A stretch of DNA of 64,000 nucleotides. Source: Mytilus trossulus. Its lineage: Eukaryota > Mollusca > Bivalvia > Mytilida > Mytilidae. This document shows positions 1 through 13,461 of the stretch, one piece after another. Location of the stretch: positions 34,139,578 to 34,203,577 of the forward strand of contig NC_086378.1 in assembly GCF_036588685.1 (NCBI RefSeq), written 5' to 3'. How positions within the stretch are numbered: position 1 is the first letter of the stretch; every line of letters starts with the position of its first letter. The translations under genes and the position numbers were made by a program. The notes under the pieces are model-generated. The model made no database searches. It was not told the origin of the DNA and was given only the letters and a program-made list of their open reading frames with translations.

Positions 1-578
1 CCTAAAAAAAGACTTTACAACCACAATTATATGTTCCTTTGAAAAAAATAGTGATTACACAATATATTAATCAATGCTCTGTAACATTGAAGGCTGTAAG
101 ACCTATCATTGCTAATGCTTACTACTTTGTCATATAGTCTCTGTTGAAAAATGATTTTATTAGTGGTCAACCACATCTTTTTATTTTACAAAACAAATGT
201 TCCAAGAGGTAGAGTGCCTTCAAAATGAAAAAGCAATGCAGAAAAGCATTTAGTGACCAAATTTCATATTCAAACCATCAAGCCTAGCCAATACAAAATT
301 GTCAAGATCATCATGGCACATCAGAGTTTTACGTTTCATTTAAAATCCGACTGATATACAAAAACTAACCTCCAAAGCAAAATTTATAACTCTGATGTAT
401 GACATTTTGATTGACAAAGGGACTTGAACTTTTCCCCGGCAAATGTGTATGGGAATTCAGAAGGTCTGAAAGTACATATATATTGGTGATTACTGTAGGA
501 GAAATGTGCTGATTTGATGCACCAAGCTTAACTAGCTTTTGACTCTTTCAACTCTCCTTCCAACCAAATAATACTTAC

Positions 579-3500
579 TAATGCAAATAGCAGCTAAAAA
601 TCTGACAGCAATCTTTGGTGGATCACATGTCTCAAATCCTGGTTGTAATACGTAGTAAGCAAATGTCAAGGACACCACTGCTTGGGCGGTAGGCCTGATG
701 ATTATAAGGTTAACCTGAAAAATACAGATCAAAGATATGGTAAAGCACCTTCAAATATAGTTCAAATAATTATATTATAAAAGCTTTTTTTTATTATTGC
801 TTTGGCCCCTTTCTGGCATTTAAATGAAGGATCTATATATAAAAAAGTTACCTTCAGCAGACGTCATTATAGTCTGGATTCCTAAACCTAGGTTTTTATT
901 TTTATTTTCATTTTTTAATAATGCGTTGCTCCTACATATCTGAGTATACATGTACCTGGTAATTTGTTTTATAAATTATGATCTAAAACAGTTTTTTACA
1001 TGATGCATCTCTTCTGACAACTAAATCTAACCTTTTTTTTTACTAAGAGAACAGACATGTGAATACTGTAGGAAATTAGAATTTTACATTTGAACTATAT
1101 CTTAAAATTCTGAAACATTTAAATTATGAATTATCTCTTTTGAAACAATGTGATTCGGTTTAATATTTTTCTCTTTTTGATATAATAGTAAATTAAGATA
1201 TATATCTACCGTAGCCTATCTGATTAAAAATCAGATGCTCTGGCAAAGCTTTCATTAAAAGAATCTGAAAAAGCCCTGTTTTACCTTCTTTAAAGGTTCC
1301 TTTGGTTTTTCTCCAATTAATACACAGCTTCAACAATTTGAAGCCTGAAATTTCATTGGCTAAAAAAATATAACCAGAAAATGAAATGAAAGAGAGATTT
1401 CATCTCCTTGAAGGCAGAGAGCTTGGACACAGGATCTGGATTTTAATAAAGATTGATGTGTAATAAAACTGTTTTTTAAATATTTATTATACCTACCCAT
1501 AGCTGCAAGAAAGCAAGACATGGACCAAAGGCATCAAGGATATAAGCATAGTCTCCCCCTGATCTGGTGATAGTTGTTCCTAACTCGGCATAACACAGGG
1601 CACCAATTAACGACAAAAATCCACACATAATCCATATTACTAAAGCTGCACCAAACTAAAATGTAAAAAACATGAGTTAACCCGTTTTCTGCAAAAAAAT
1701 ATTGTACAAATTGCTGTCTTGGCTGTTCTTTATACCAGTAATTCTTTTTTCATTATACAATGTATCTGATATTTTATATATAAATTGTATGTTTTTTTCT
1801 ATTTTAAAGATGGTGACATCCTTTTTAAAGACTATTACTGGAAATATTTGTATTTGTTGTGTTCTGCAATCAGTATTAAAATAGCACTGCTGCTGACATT
1901 TTTTCTTCTTTTACTTACTTTTTTTGGCATGCAAAATGATTTATTTGATTTAAAGTTAAAAGATCAAACTTTTAATTTTTATATCTTATTGGACTTAACA
2001 TACCATATATAATTTTCTAAAAATTAAAGTTGTGTGCGTTCCAAATTTTTAAGGTGGCATGAAAATGATTTATGGAAGATAGCCCGTACAATATTATTTA
2101 ATTTTTAAATCATTATAATGCATCAGAGTAACACATGATACAACTAGATTATTCAAAGCTTAGTGAAGGCCATTTTTATTAGTTCTGTTCTCAAAATAAA
2201 AGTAACCAAATTGAATACATATATCTGGATATATATATTCATAACAATATACAGATTATCACATTGACCGAACACCTGCCGACTCTATTGAAACATTGCA
2301 TCATTGTTTAATTGTTCAGCAATCATGAGTTTCCCATTAACACATATATCATGTATTTATTACATATTTATTACACAGAAAAATCACTTAATATACTTTT
2401 CTTCGAAACAGAAATATACTTCAAAATGTAGGATATTGTAAGAAAAAATAGTAAAATTTGTACTTTTGGTCTAGACATCTATAAATGTTGTATCATGTCA
2501 GATTGTCCTGAAACATGTAGTTTGGTGGTTCGTTTTTTATTTGCTTTCTTTGATGTTTGGTGTATATTATAGTTTTTACTGTTTCACTTCAGTTTTGAAA
2601 CATTTCAATTGCTCAATTGCAAGAGATAGTTCCGCTAATCACATGCAGACACATGTTCGTGCAGTCATTTTGTCATCAGACAAACTAATTAATTATGACA
2701 GATGTGTGGTTTTGATGAACAAATAATAAAACTGTCTCTTTCGGAGGACTTATTTCTTCTTTTGCTATTTACTACCATTTAATGGTAAAAATTTGAATTC
2801 TCAAATTTCATGAAACAAAAAGTAAATCATAGTATTTTTCCAGATCATCAAGATAATTTCCAAAAAAATTAGCCCTCAAGAAATAAAATGACTGCCAGTC
2901 TTAGCTTTGACTGTTAAAACTATAATGCAATGCAGGTCTGTACAAATATCTGTTCTGAACAAATTTAGTCCCTTCCCTTAAAAACAATCTTCAAACAGTC
3001 AAACGCAGATACCAATAAGTGGAAATTTCTAAACAAAATATTTGATGTCCAAATTTGCGTCTAAAATAGGAAATTGATCTGTCTGCTTCCCATACCTCAC
3101 AGAATATGTCCTTTAAAACTAATTGCTGAAACCCATTTCCTTTATCCAGCATTCAAATAATGCATATGGAAAACCAATACAGTTTATGAGCCGAGAGGAT
3201 CTTACTGAGGTAATACGTGTAAATCTTTTATTTTGAAAATCCTTTTACTATGACTAATTTTGATAAAAAGATATTTCTTAAATTATTTTTTAGTAAAGTG
3301 TGTAATACATTTGTACCATACAGAGTTTATTACTAATTTTTCTTATATTTCACAGCTTAATGAGTTCCCCACCGATCTGATAATTATGACTACCATTATG
3401 ACCCTCCTCGGTTGATGTTTTTAGATGACAATCACCATGATCCTACATTGATTTTGGATTATGAAATGCTCTATATATGTAGATGACATTTCATTTATGT

Positions 3501-6500
3501 AAACATTTATTATCTTTTAATTCAATCCAAATGATTTGTTGATTTGGCGTAGGAGCAAAAAAACGATAAATGGCCTTACAACATTAATGAAAGTAAAGAA
3601 TCTGACTTCAAACGAAGAAAATTAATCGTTTTAAATAATCGTTTTAAAATGCCCAATATATCTAGTGAAATTAGAGTGAATTTTTCAATTGAGAAACAAA
3701 TATATAAAATTCCTATACATGTGATTTTTTTTCTCATTTTCATCAATGAATAACAATGAATAAAGAGCATATATACATTTTAAACAATAAATTTTCTGTC
3801 ACAATATTTGCATAACCTTATCCAAGACATCTGGTTCTGTGATGCAAAAAGTATACTTGACAAAAAGAATGAAATCAACTAATTAAAAGACTTGAATTGA
3901 TAACATCAATATGAGTGAAAAATTACTTCAAAAAACAACAAATAATTTTTTAATTCAACTACACAATTTGTGGTTTACATTGTTTTCCTTGCCATATAAA
4001 AAGTTTCCTTTAACACTTTGTGGTATTTCACTTTGTAGATAAAAGATCAATAAATCTTTTATCAGATATTGCATCACCATGTTAAAAATGCGAATTAATT
4101 CTAAGCTTCTTATTGCATCATGAACATAATACCCATCAACATGTAGACATTAATTCCATGCACATGTTTGCTGTTGCATCATCAAATCATAAAAGGGGAT
4201 TTCCTAAATTCCAGAGTTCCCTATTAACCAAGGCATGATTGCATCAGCATTATAATTTCCTGCCCACGACTCAATTATTCCTTGAACTCTTTATTCAAGT
4301 ACTTTTTGTTTAGAATAGTACTTAGTAACAGTAGAATGAGTAATATTGATTTAGTACAGATTTTCACACTTGAATTGATATTTTTAATAATAGCCGAAAG
4401 GTGTTACGATAAATGGTTATTTAGGTGACTCTAAACATTGCTTTTAAGCTGAGGATAAAAAGTTAAAAGGGTCAACATTAATCCCTCCACAGTACAAATA
4501 TACACATACATGTATTATGACCGTGTTGATCAGATTATGCCAAAAATATAAAGTTCTATAGATATTTAAGGGGTTGTCTTAATTTCCTATAGTGCCCCCA
4601 AAATAGTATGTGTTAAGTAATTACTGTCGCATGCTAAAAATAATTAGGTTAGGGATTTTTTTACATTGTAACTTTAACAGTGCTAAATTGAAAAATGGTA
4701 AAAAAAAACTTTAGGGTAGGGGATAAAAGTTAGAGAAGGTAGGGGTACAGTAAACTCACATACTTTTTTATTTGGCTCTATGTTTAATACAAGAATTATT
4801 GCTATAAAAATGATATAAATTCTATTTTTTTCATTGTTGTGCAGTGTCACAGATGTTCCCCCAACATCAGTTAGCCTTTATATATATGATTTTTGATAAT
4901 ACAAACTACTCTGCAGAACGAAAATGGAATCTTTACTTTTGCGCATTGTTTTTTATTGCCTCTGGATCTGTTCAAACTATTCAAATAAAAAAAATAAGAA
5001 GCAATGTTAGGATTGCTAATGAGATAATTATCAAACAGAAACCAAACGGACAAGGTGGTAAACAACTATATAGGACACAGTAAGGCCTTCAACCATGAGA
5101 AAACCCCAAAAATGTATAGTCACTTATAAAAGGCCCATCATTTATGAGTTAAACTTACAGATAAACAAATAAGGCCAAAATAAATAATAGGTTTGTTTGC
5201 CCAAACGCTACCTACCCAGAAAAAAGCTGCCTACTCAAATTCTTTTATTGACCTGATTTGAAGAAGGTTTTTTTTAATCAAATAGGCATGAAGGCTAATA
5301 AATATCTGATACTTCAATTTCTTTTTAAAAAAACAAGAAGAAAATGCCTACCTACCTACCCACTGTCTCAACCTTTGGGTAGGGGTTGGGCAAACCAAAA
5401 TTATTTTAAGTGTAGCCTAAGGCATACAGTAACAACCACAAACATTGCAATTTGATTCCTGATTTGGGACAGACACATCAAAAACGTCTGGCATAGAGAA
5501 AGCACTAAACCCTGGCCTTTACATGAGACAGTTGTGAAACAGCACAATAACAACATAAAGATGTCACTATTTGTTTTATACTTTGATTATACTAGCAGTG
5601 GTTAATTTAATATGCAGGAATTTTGCATATAGAAACCATAACATACATCATAAAGCATAACACCTTTGATGCTCAGGTACAAAAATGCACATAATCATAA
5701 AAGATTATGTAACTGATGCTTCAAGATGTCTCAATCCGTGACAATTGCAGACAGGGTTGATGCTAATTCTAAAAGTGCACCACGACATATAACATTATCT
5801 TTTCTATAACACCAAATAACAGTTACACTATATATAGCTAATAAACCACACACTAAAGAATAAATCTAAGAGAACCAACTATTATTTTAGAAAGAAAAAA
5901 ATCAACTGTAAAGGTCAAGGTTAGGTTAAATAATAACCATTAACATCAAAGACTTCCAATGACTGTACTGAGGCGAAGATCAAAACTGAGGCATATGAAA
6001 ATAAAGAGCAATTAGGGTCTAAATTTAGTTCAGCTTCCCTCCAGTACTTACAGAAACATGAGAAACTTTATAGTAGGGGGAAATCATGGTTAAAAGTTGT
6101 ATTCTTTTCTTCAAAAAGCCAAGTCTGTAGGTGTGAAGTTCAATCAGGTTCATTCATACTTTCATACTGCCACTATTATAAAGGTCAAGGTTAGGTTCAA
6201 TAATAAAAACTAAGCAAGTCGGTACTTAGGCTGTGATCAAAAGGTACATGAAGAGCAATCAGGGTCTAAATTTAGTTTGGCCTCCCTCTTGCGCTTAAAG
6301 AAACTTTAATTTATCAAAATCAAATAGTTGAAAAGTACCTGTATTCTTTCTTCAAAAAGCCAAGTATGTACAAATGTATGTCCCAAATTTAACATGAGGT
6401 TCATTAATACCACCTAACACTATTATAAAGGTTAAGATAGCCATTATCATCAAAGGCTTCCCATATTATACAGCTGCGATCAAAATACTTAACTAATTTT

Positions 6501-8408
6501 AGTTTTTACTTTATTTTCTCTTTCAAGGACACAATAGTTTTCATAGCTCAGATAATAAACACCTTCGGTCAATTCAATGGCTTATTAATAATATTTCTTT
6601 TTTTTTTACTAAATCTCGTAAAAAAGTAGAAATTGATACTTTCAAAAATTATCCCAATGTCATTTCTTTAGTGTGCTCCATTTTAACCTTATAATTTGTT
6701 TTCCAGAGTCAAGTGTAATGTTGAGACACCTTATAATTAACTTTTTGTTTAGTTATACTTCAAGCTAGCTTCAGTTGTGATATGAACCCCTTCAAAGCAT
6801 AATGATTATATTTCTGCTATATTTAAGTAGTCTTGTTTTCTATGGATAAGGACTTAAAACCATGGAAGATTTACTGTTTTACACAAACTTGTTCAATGTT
6901 AATAGCCATTTGTGAATGTTATCCTTTACGCCACAGGGAACCAACAATTTCACAAACTATGATGTTTAACAAGTTAGAAGTAGTAAGATTTACATTAGTA
7001 ATGTTAAGCTTAAAACCTTCTTCATTTCAAAGAGCATAATATTTGAATACTAATGTTTTTTTGTTGTAGGCCACATGAATCCTTTTTTTTTCTAATCATT
7101 TGTAAGTTTGTACATTTTTATTATATGCTATTCATTTTTGTCCATGAAATTAGAAAAGATATATCTGTATATATATATTAATTTATTTATTGTGACATTA
7201 AGTGTAAAAGTGGACATTTATAAGAAATATATATCCATGTGACTGTCAACACTAATTATTGTCAGACCCTTAACAAGATTAATATTTTTAAAGGTAAAAT
7301 GGGGTTATCTTCTATAAATAAGCAGTTGTTTTAGCTAGTGAAAAGTTATTGAAATGGACTAATGCTATTTACTGCTGAATTTGATATTAATAATATCAAT
7401 ATTTTCAAAGATAAAATGGGGATATCCCTTTCAAATAAGCTTTTGTCTTTTAGGTAGTGAAAGGTGATTCAAATGGATTAAGGCTATTTCCTGCTGAATT
7501 TGGTATTATATAATAATTATTAAATAGGTATTAAGGATTAAGGTTGAAGCACTATAACATATATGACCATTATATAAAACAACATGTAATTTTTACACCT
7601 GGCACCACAGTAGTTAATCAATATGTGATATATCCTGGTTTTGTCCTGTATAAAACAATTACATGTATACATAAACAAAAAACAATACATAAACAAAAAG
7701 CACCTGAATGACATATGCTATGGATGTATGGAGTTTGGTTGGACAGATCCCTTTGCTACATATGTATATACATGTAATTAATTCTTCGCAATATTTTGTG
7801 GTGGAAATACAATTAACAAATTAACACTAAGTTTCGTGCTGTTGCAATAAATGTTTTTGTGGTGATTTTGTGCAAGATGCAGAGAAATGTCAAACAGACA
7901 GGGAACAAACAATGAAACATGATGAAAAAGAAAAGAAATTATATTTTGTTTATAATCGAATAAATAAATAATTTTACAGCACAGAAAAATTAAAATAGTA
8001 AGGGTCTGTATTCATCTTTAAAAAATACACATTAAATAAAAATTAATTAAAACTGAATTTAATTAGCATGAAACATATTTTAATATTCCTTTCAACATTG
8101 GTCAAACATATTTTTCAAAAATCTTTTCGCGTTTATGACAATAACAAAAGACCTTAGAGCTTTTTCAGTAGTTTGTTTATTTAATTTTCTGTGTATATAA
8201 AAACCACGTGGAATTTGTGTTTACTTACCGACCCTGCTTCAGCAAGTACACCTTTTGGGGAAACAAAGATCCCAGAGCCTACAATTGATCCGACAATAAT
8301 AGCGACTCCATTGAATAATGTAATTGTTCGTTTTAGTTCAACTTTTCCATTGTCTGATCCTTCTGAACTTGTGTCCAGCGCTTTCTTTTTCATATTGTCC
8401 ACCGTCAT
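579..8408 (-). CDS. SLC7-family amino-acid transporter light chain, 5' part (exons 1-3)
   Basis: Membrane amino-acid exchanger subunit of the heteromeric (LAT/xCT/y+LAT) type. Visible coding exons on the minus strand are 8229-8408 (60 codons, phase 0), 1497-1655 (53 codons, phase 0) and 579-714 (45 codons plus 1 nt); all have GT-AG ends. The start at 8408 is preceded by an in-frame stop at 8418-8420. The N-terminal tail (residues 1-30) is polar. TM1 carries the substrate motif GSGIF (44-48) followed by SPKGVL. Exon 2 has CYAELGTTI and SGGDYAYIL. Exon 3 has IIIRPTAQA and FETCDPP; Cys143 fits the cysteine that in this family disulfide-bonds the SLC3A2/rBAT heavy chain. The rest, about two thirds of a ~490-aa protein, lies beyond position 1. 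The RPTAQA motif is closest to LAT2/xCT, but the exact subfamily is not settled. Confidence 0.9.
5905..6480. repeat. Diverged tandem repeat, unit about 250-270 bp
   Basis: Units restart near 5911, 6181 and 6428 with AAGGTCAAGGTTAGG-like sequence. Shared blocks follow, including GGGTCTAAATTTAGTT and CTTCAAAAAGCCAAGT. The last unit is partial. Confidence 0.7.
7280..7510. repeat. Two-copy tandem repeat, unit about 117 bp
   Basis: AATATTTTTAAAGGTAAAATGGGG near 7281 recurs as AATATTTTCAAAGATAAAATGGGG near 7397 (each quoted loosely). Both are followed by AATAAGC, a TAGTGAAA block and CTGCTGAATTT. Confidence 0.7.
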
Positions 8409-9117
8409 GTCTGTTTGTCAACACACCTTCCGTGCTCGTGTTTTGAAAACTGAGAGACTGTAAACATGGAGTTGCTTCCCCTTTATTTTGTGGTCGAGTT
8501 CATCCTGAAAGGGTATACTTTTTTTCTATGGTTTGAATATACATTATTTTCAAAATATGTATTGATTTTGGAATTAATTAGAAAGAAAAAAGAAGATAAA
8601 AAATTATCATATAACGACTAATTGATCAAATATTATGAAGTCCCTTTCGATTTGTTACCGACAATTCTATCCTGACAACCCTAATTGGAGTAAAAAATCA
8701 AAATAATATTGCATCATTCAAGTTTCATTCATTTTTTCGTGTCTTGTTTTCAGACAAAAGACCTTAGAGCTTTTTCAGTAGTTTGTAAATCAAGCACATC
8801 CTGCGCATCCTGTTTCGACGTATAAACTTGTCGAATGTTATTTTTGATCTTTTCTTTTATGGTATTCAAAATATCTAGACTTATTTCTTTAGCAGTTTAG
8901 ATTGAAATTGTATAACCCCCCAAAAATAACACATTTACGATATGTTGTGTTTGTTTTTGTCTCCGTCTCAAATATTATATTTGGGGAAAAAATAACGTGA
9001 TTCGTCAAAATCAGTCGATGTTTGTATCCGACATCTAAAAGAAAGTGTACATTTTATCGCCATACGTAAAACATTACCGTTAACGTCATTTGGCAAGATT
9101 TTTTTTACCGTTATTCA

Positions 9118-9590
9118 CACGGGGGGTAACTTCGATATTTTTTGGGTAGGGGTGTGCCATTTTTGCCTAAAAAAACGTACCCATTTTAATATAACAGTCA
9201 CTGAAATTCAGTACCTATAGTTATATAAATATTTAAGAAAGATTGACCTATACTTATATACAATATTTAAAATATGACGTCAAAACGTTATTGAAGATCA
9301 AATCAGGAGACAAATTTCCGGGGTTCATTTTGAACTTTCGATTTAATTTTTAAATATAATAATTGACCATTAATAATGTAAGATTCTCAATAGCATATTT
9401 ATATATATATGTGATATGTAGATCATACCCCAAATCAATATACAGTTATCAAACGTGCATTTTAATATAGGATATGTCATTAAAAAGGAGGGTCATTCTT
9501 ATATAAAATCTCGCAAAATTATGACCCATATTTTTGGCACATCCCCGTATCCCCGCATACCCAATAAAAGGAAGTTACCCCCCCCCCGTG
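9118..9590. mobile_element. hAT-like MITE, 473 bp
   Basis: Ends are inverted: CACGGGGGGTAACTTC on the left, and the reverse complement of GAAGTTACC...CCCGTG on the right. The inverted match extends inwards through GGGTA and GTGCC over about 40-50 bp. Flanks GTTATTCA (9110-9117) and GTTGTTCA (9591-9598) fit an 8-bp target duplication with one mismatch, as in hAT elements. It has no transposase, so it is non-autonomous. Confidence 0.7.
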
Positions 9591-9876
9591 GTTGTTCATC
9601 ATGATTACGACCCTCATTCTGAATGGTCATAAATGACAATAAAATAAAAATCAAAGAAAAATCAAATATTATTTGTTTTCACTATCAAATGGACTCAGTT
9701 AGTGAATATATTTTGTTTTGGCATAGTTATTTATTTCATTACCAAATGACATGGTAGTTTTTTCATCATTTAGAGAAAAAGGAAGGCGAAAGACTATATA
9801 TGATACGAAACGTGACGAGACATTCAAACTCAATGTTTCAAGTCGAAAATCGGTAAACTGACGATCGTACGCTATC

Positions 9877-10027
9877 AGTAGCGGATCCAGAAATTTTCAT
9901 AAGTGGGGGCCCATTGAATGCCTAAGAGGTGACCCGTTCCGGTCATGCTTCAGTGATTTCCTCTATAAGCAGCCAAATTTTCCTCAAAAGAGGTGGGGTT
10001 GGAGACCCGAACCCTAAATCCGTCTCT
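9877..10027. mobile_element. Short MITE of the GCGGATCCAG family
   Basis: Starts CAGTAGCGGATCCAGAAA and ends TAAATCCGTCTCTG, an imperfect terminal inversion. The interior (TTTCATAAG...CTTCAGTGATTTCCT) matches the insert at 49826-49978. It sits next to a retroelement tail in reverse orientation. Confidence 0.6.
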
Positions 10028-10200
10028 GGCCATGACAAAAAATGAAAAAGACAAACAGCGGCTTATAAAACACAACATAGAAAACTTAAGAGTAAGTAAC
10101 ACGGCGAACACGTCCAAAACCGGGGCAGATATTATGTGGTAATCGGGAAGAATGAACAGGTCCTGCTCAACATGTGACACCCGTCGTGTTACTCCTACAC
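10028..10200 (-). mobile_element. Retroelement 3' tail fragment
   Basis: Read on the minus strand it contains AACACGACGGGTGTCACATG, GAGCAGGA, TTTTCTATGTTGTG and GTTTGTCTTTTTCATTTTTTG. The same order occurs in the tail at 50130-50300 downstream of the reverse-transcriptase fragment. Confidence 0.6.
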
Positions 10201-10707
10201 CATAGTACGTTGATAAGATATATCAGGTGATTATATATTTCTTCAACTTCAACTCCATCACTCGTCATCCATACTTGTATCTCTTAAACAGGACTTGGGT
10301 GCATTGTTAGTAGTGTGGTTACATTAACTGACTTGTACTTGAATCTAATAACGTGGACTTGTGCACGTGTGAGTAGTGTGATTATATTAGTAAACTGACA
10401 TAAAAGTCATTGTGCCAATCTTGATAATTTTATACAAACGGACTAAAATTGAATCAAGTTCAAATTAAAATAATTTTTAACCCCTAACCACTGTGCATGC
10501 CATGGACACTATAAAGCATTTTTCGGACAATTTCGGACTTGAAATCTCCCGTGAGTAATTGTATTTTATATTTGAGGGTGTTATTTGCAAAATTGGACCA
10601 AGGTATGCATAGTATCTGATAGACCCACATTCTAACAATCGTGAAGGTCAATTGGAAATGAAAATAAAAGATAAACCCAACAGACTCAGTGAAGGTCGGT
10701 AATAATT

Positions 10708-10870
10708 ATTGGGGGAAATGGACGCCAGTCTTTGCTTCTCTCTAATATAATAAATTCACAAACAAAAATGCATTGAAGACCTGTTGGTGATCTTCTGTTG
10801 TTGTTTGTTCCATGCATGGTCGGGTTGTTGTCTCTGTGACACATTCCCAATTTCCATTCTCAATTTTACA
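10708..10870 (-). repeat. Fragment of the 426-bp long-TIR element, reverse
   Basis: Contains ATTGAAGACCTGTTGGTGA, GGTCGGGTTGTTGTCTCT and TTTCCATTCTCAATTTTA, the same order as 53610-53715. Its right end coincides with the interior of that element. Confidence 0.65.
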
Positions 10871-12125
10871 CTTGGGCTATAAATGATACAATCATGTATC
10901 CTGTAGTTTGAAACTTTAAACGGTGATTGATTGACAAATTGCAGTTCTTTTAATATCCCTGCATATAATAAAAGAGCACATCACTGATGAATGTTTTGTC
11001 GATATGTCTTACATGAATGAGAAAAGCGGCGTCATGTTTGCAAATAAGGCAAATGTAAAATAAGTTAAATGAAAAGAAACACTTAACAGAAAATAAGTTA
11101 AATGAAAAGAAACACTTAACAGAAAAAACTGGATTGAGCACACGAAACCCCACCCAAAATTTAGGGCGATATCTGGAGCTTCAGAAAGCCCTGAATAATG
11201 TAAACAGATCCTTCTACACTACAGACCGCACCCGTCGTGTCGCTCATTACACTGAATTAGTATTTGTCGAGAATTCACAACTGGGCCTTTTAACATAATT
11301 AAGGACAGATGAAAGACTGCGACTACGTCACGGTTACAATTATAACATATCCCTGGTCAGCTGTGACACAGATATTTCACGTAATGAAATGTTTTAAAGG
11401 ATGACTCTAACTTAAAAATTAAAATCGTTACCCAATAGTGGTGTCCAATGCAGTCATTATTGCGATCATACAGGTGTAAGGGGAACAACTCTAAGAATTC
11501 TAACAGATCTTAGAATGTAAATGTTCAAAGTTGTCGTATATCTATAGAACTTGTTTAATGACTTGTACATTTGCAATTAAAAGGGTTTTAACGCCCATTT
11601 TGACAACTTTTCAACTTAATTATATTAACCTGACCCTTGTTAGACATGTAAATTTCAAAATTCAAGATGTTTATAGACTGTTCGTTATCCAATTATCCGG
11701 CCAGGAAAATAGCTGTTGAATCTGGGAATAGTATATCTGTTAATATATATGTTCCGGATTGAATTGATCGACCAACCATCGACACTTCAACCATTAACGC
11801 CGATGTAAACATAAATATAAAAGACAGACATACACGACCAATTTCACAATGATGAAATTTCTAGGTCTGTTTGATTTCAAATTTTAGATTAGAAAATATA
11901 TAAAATTGTATAGTTTTACTTGTATTTAATTTATTTTTTAAGTGGGGAGGGGTTGCATTGAATAAACCCTCGAAATTTTTCTATCCAATAATACTTTGTG
12001 TCATTTTTCATAGTTGAACTTGTTTTTTTTTTCAATGGATAAACATGGTTTACGGATTAGCACATGCACATTACCACACTAATGGTAAAATTAAACATAT
12101 CAGTAAAATTTGCTGCAATAGCATT

Positions 12126-12263
12126 GGCGGATCCAGGGGTGGGGGGTCCGGAACCCCCTCTTTTTTTTTTAACCTATTAATGCATTTAAACGGGGACACT
12201 ATAGTTGGAACCCCCTTTTGTCCTGGGTTGGGAACTATCTTTTAAAATGGCTGGATCTGCCCC
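12126..12263. mobile_element. MITE of about 138 bp with GGCGGATCCAG ends
   Basis: Left end GGCGGATCCAGG; right end CTGGATCTGCCCC, its imperfect inverse. No coding capacity. A left-end-only copy of the family is at 52003-52090. Confidence 0.6.
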
Positions 12264-12692
12264 TGATAAATACGCCGTTCAAATGAGGTGCAGCAGTGTT
12301 TTTTTTATTCAGTTTATGTTGACTAAATGGATCTGAACTGATCGGATGCTTAATAGGGAATACTATTTTTCTTTTGTTGTCTTAATCGTAGTTAAATACC
12401 TTTTCCTGTGGCCGGCAAGATTTTTGTTATATAATGATTTATTTGCATTTGGGTCCAGCAAACACAAATACAAACATATATAGTACAGAAAGTTAAGATC
12501 TGCAAATATAATCATAAAAACAACATAGTTATAAATTGTTATGTAACCTTTGATCGACATATATATGGACCTCATTTTTGCAATTATTAAGATTGCTTGA
12601 TGAATTCACCAACTTCTGTCAAAAGCACACTGACAGATTCAGGATTTAAAAGTAGTGTTAGCTTTAAAAGTGGTTGATAATTTGTAAAATCA

Positions 12693-12790
12693 GGGTTAAT
12701 ATTATTAACCACAGGCACTGGTCTCAAAAAAAGTTAATTTAAGGTATATGGGATTTTTTTTTTAGACAAGTGCCTGTGTTATTAACCTTT
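12693..12790. repeat. Inverted repeat, about 98 bp
   Basis: GTTAATATTATTAACCACAGGCACTGGTCT is mirrored by AGACAAGTGCCTGTGTTATTAAC (sequences approximate). It could fold as a hairpin or be a small MITE. Confidence 0.55.
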
Positions 12791-13461
12791 AAAAGTAAGC
12801 AATCTCTTAAAGATGAGTTCACTGAGTTTGCAATATTAAAAAAGGTATTCATTATAAAGTTTATTACAAAGTTTACATGATCTTTGTTCTCTAGATACAC
12901 ACCGTTTGGCTGAACAAATCGTTTCTGACTGGCTTTGACCATTGCTATGACAAAGAAAAGACAACGGTCAGAAAATATACAAGAAATTCTTGAAAATAGT
13001 ATTAATTAAACAAATTTTCTCCATCATCTTGAATAATAACATTTTTTATTCAGTTTGTTTTTCCCCCTAGTGTTGTGTGTGTTACAAGCTTGTTTATCGT
13101 TTCTTGATGATGCAATATATTCATGAATGAATATTTTAAAAAGTCTTTGTGCGTAAATGGTAGTAAAACTAACCTACTTTCTCTGATTGGATAATAGTAG
13201 GACAGATCACGTGACGTCAACAAACATACACAGGAAGCATGTTTTCTCGATAGTTTCATCATCGTCCCGCGTTATGTGTAGATCGACAACTAAATACTTC
13301 ATGTGGATGATAATATTGGATAGTAACACAGCATAACAAATATTTTAAAGAACTTTATTTGTGTACTTTTGTCTGTTAGTGTTTGCTCATCAAGAGTAAG
13401 CAAGTGACTTTTGTTATCGTATTATAAATTACTATATCGTACACGTGTTTACAAAACCAAC

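Larger units (their letters stand above)
1656..8228 (-). other. Intron 1 of the minus-strand SLC7 gene
   Basis: 6.6 kb of AT-rich DNA between coding exons 1 and 2. Apart from two diverged tandem repeats (5905-6480, 7280-7510) I see no structure. The short open frames here have no recognisable motifs. Confidence 0.8.
8409..13461. other. Shared 5' region between the divergent SLC7 genes
   Basis: 5 kb between the two start codons. It holds a 33-bp direct repeat partner (8755-8787), a hAT-like MITE (9118-9590), a GGATCC-type MITE plus retroelement tail (9877-10200), a reverse-oriented repeat fragment (10708-10870), a 36-bp tandem duplication near 11050-11120, another MITE (12126-12263) and a hairpin (12693-12790). 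No further gene is seen. Confidence 0.7.

Noticed and set aside
12739-12942. 67-codon minus-strand ORF starting MVKASQKRFVQPNG
   Set aside because: No recognisable domain, and its end runs into the inverted repeat at 12693-12790.
13411-13461. In-frame upstream extension of the plus-strand SLC7 protein from a TTG
   Set aside because: No ATG in the extension, and the first ATG after the in-frame stop at 13405 is 13462, which fits the family's N-terminus.
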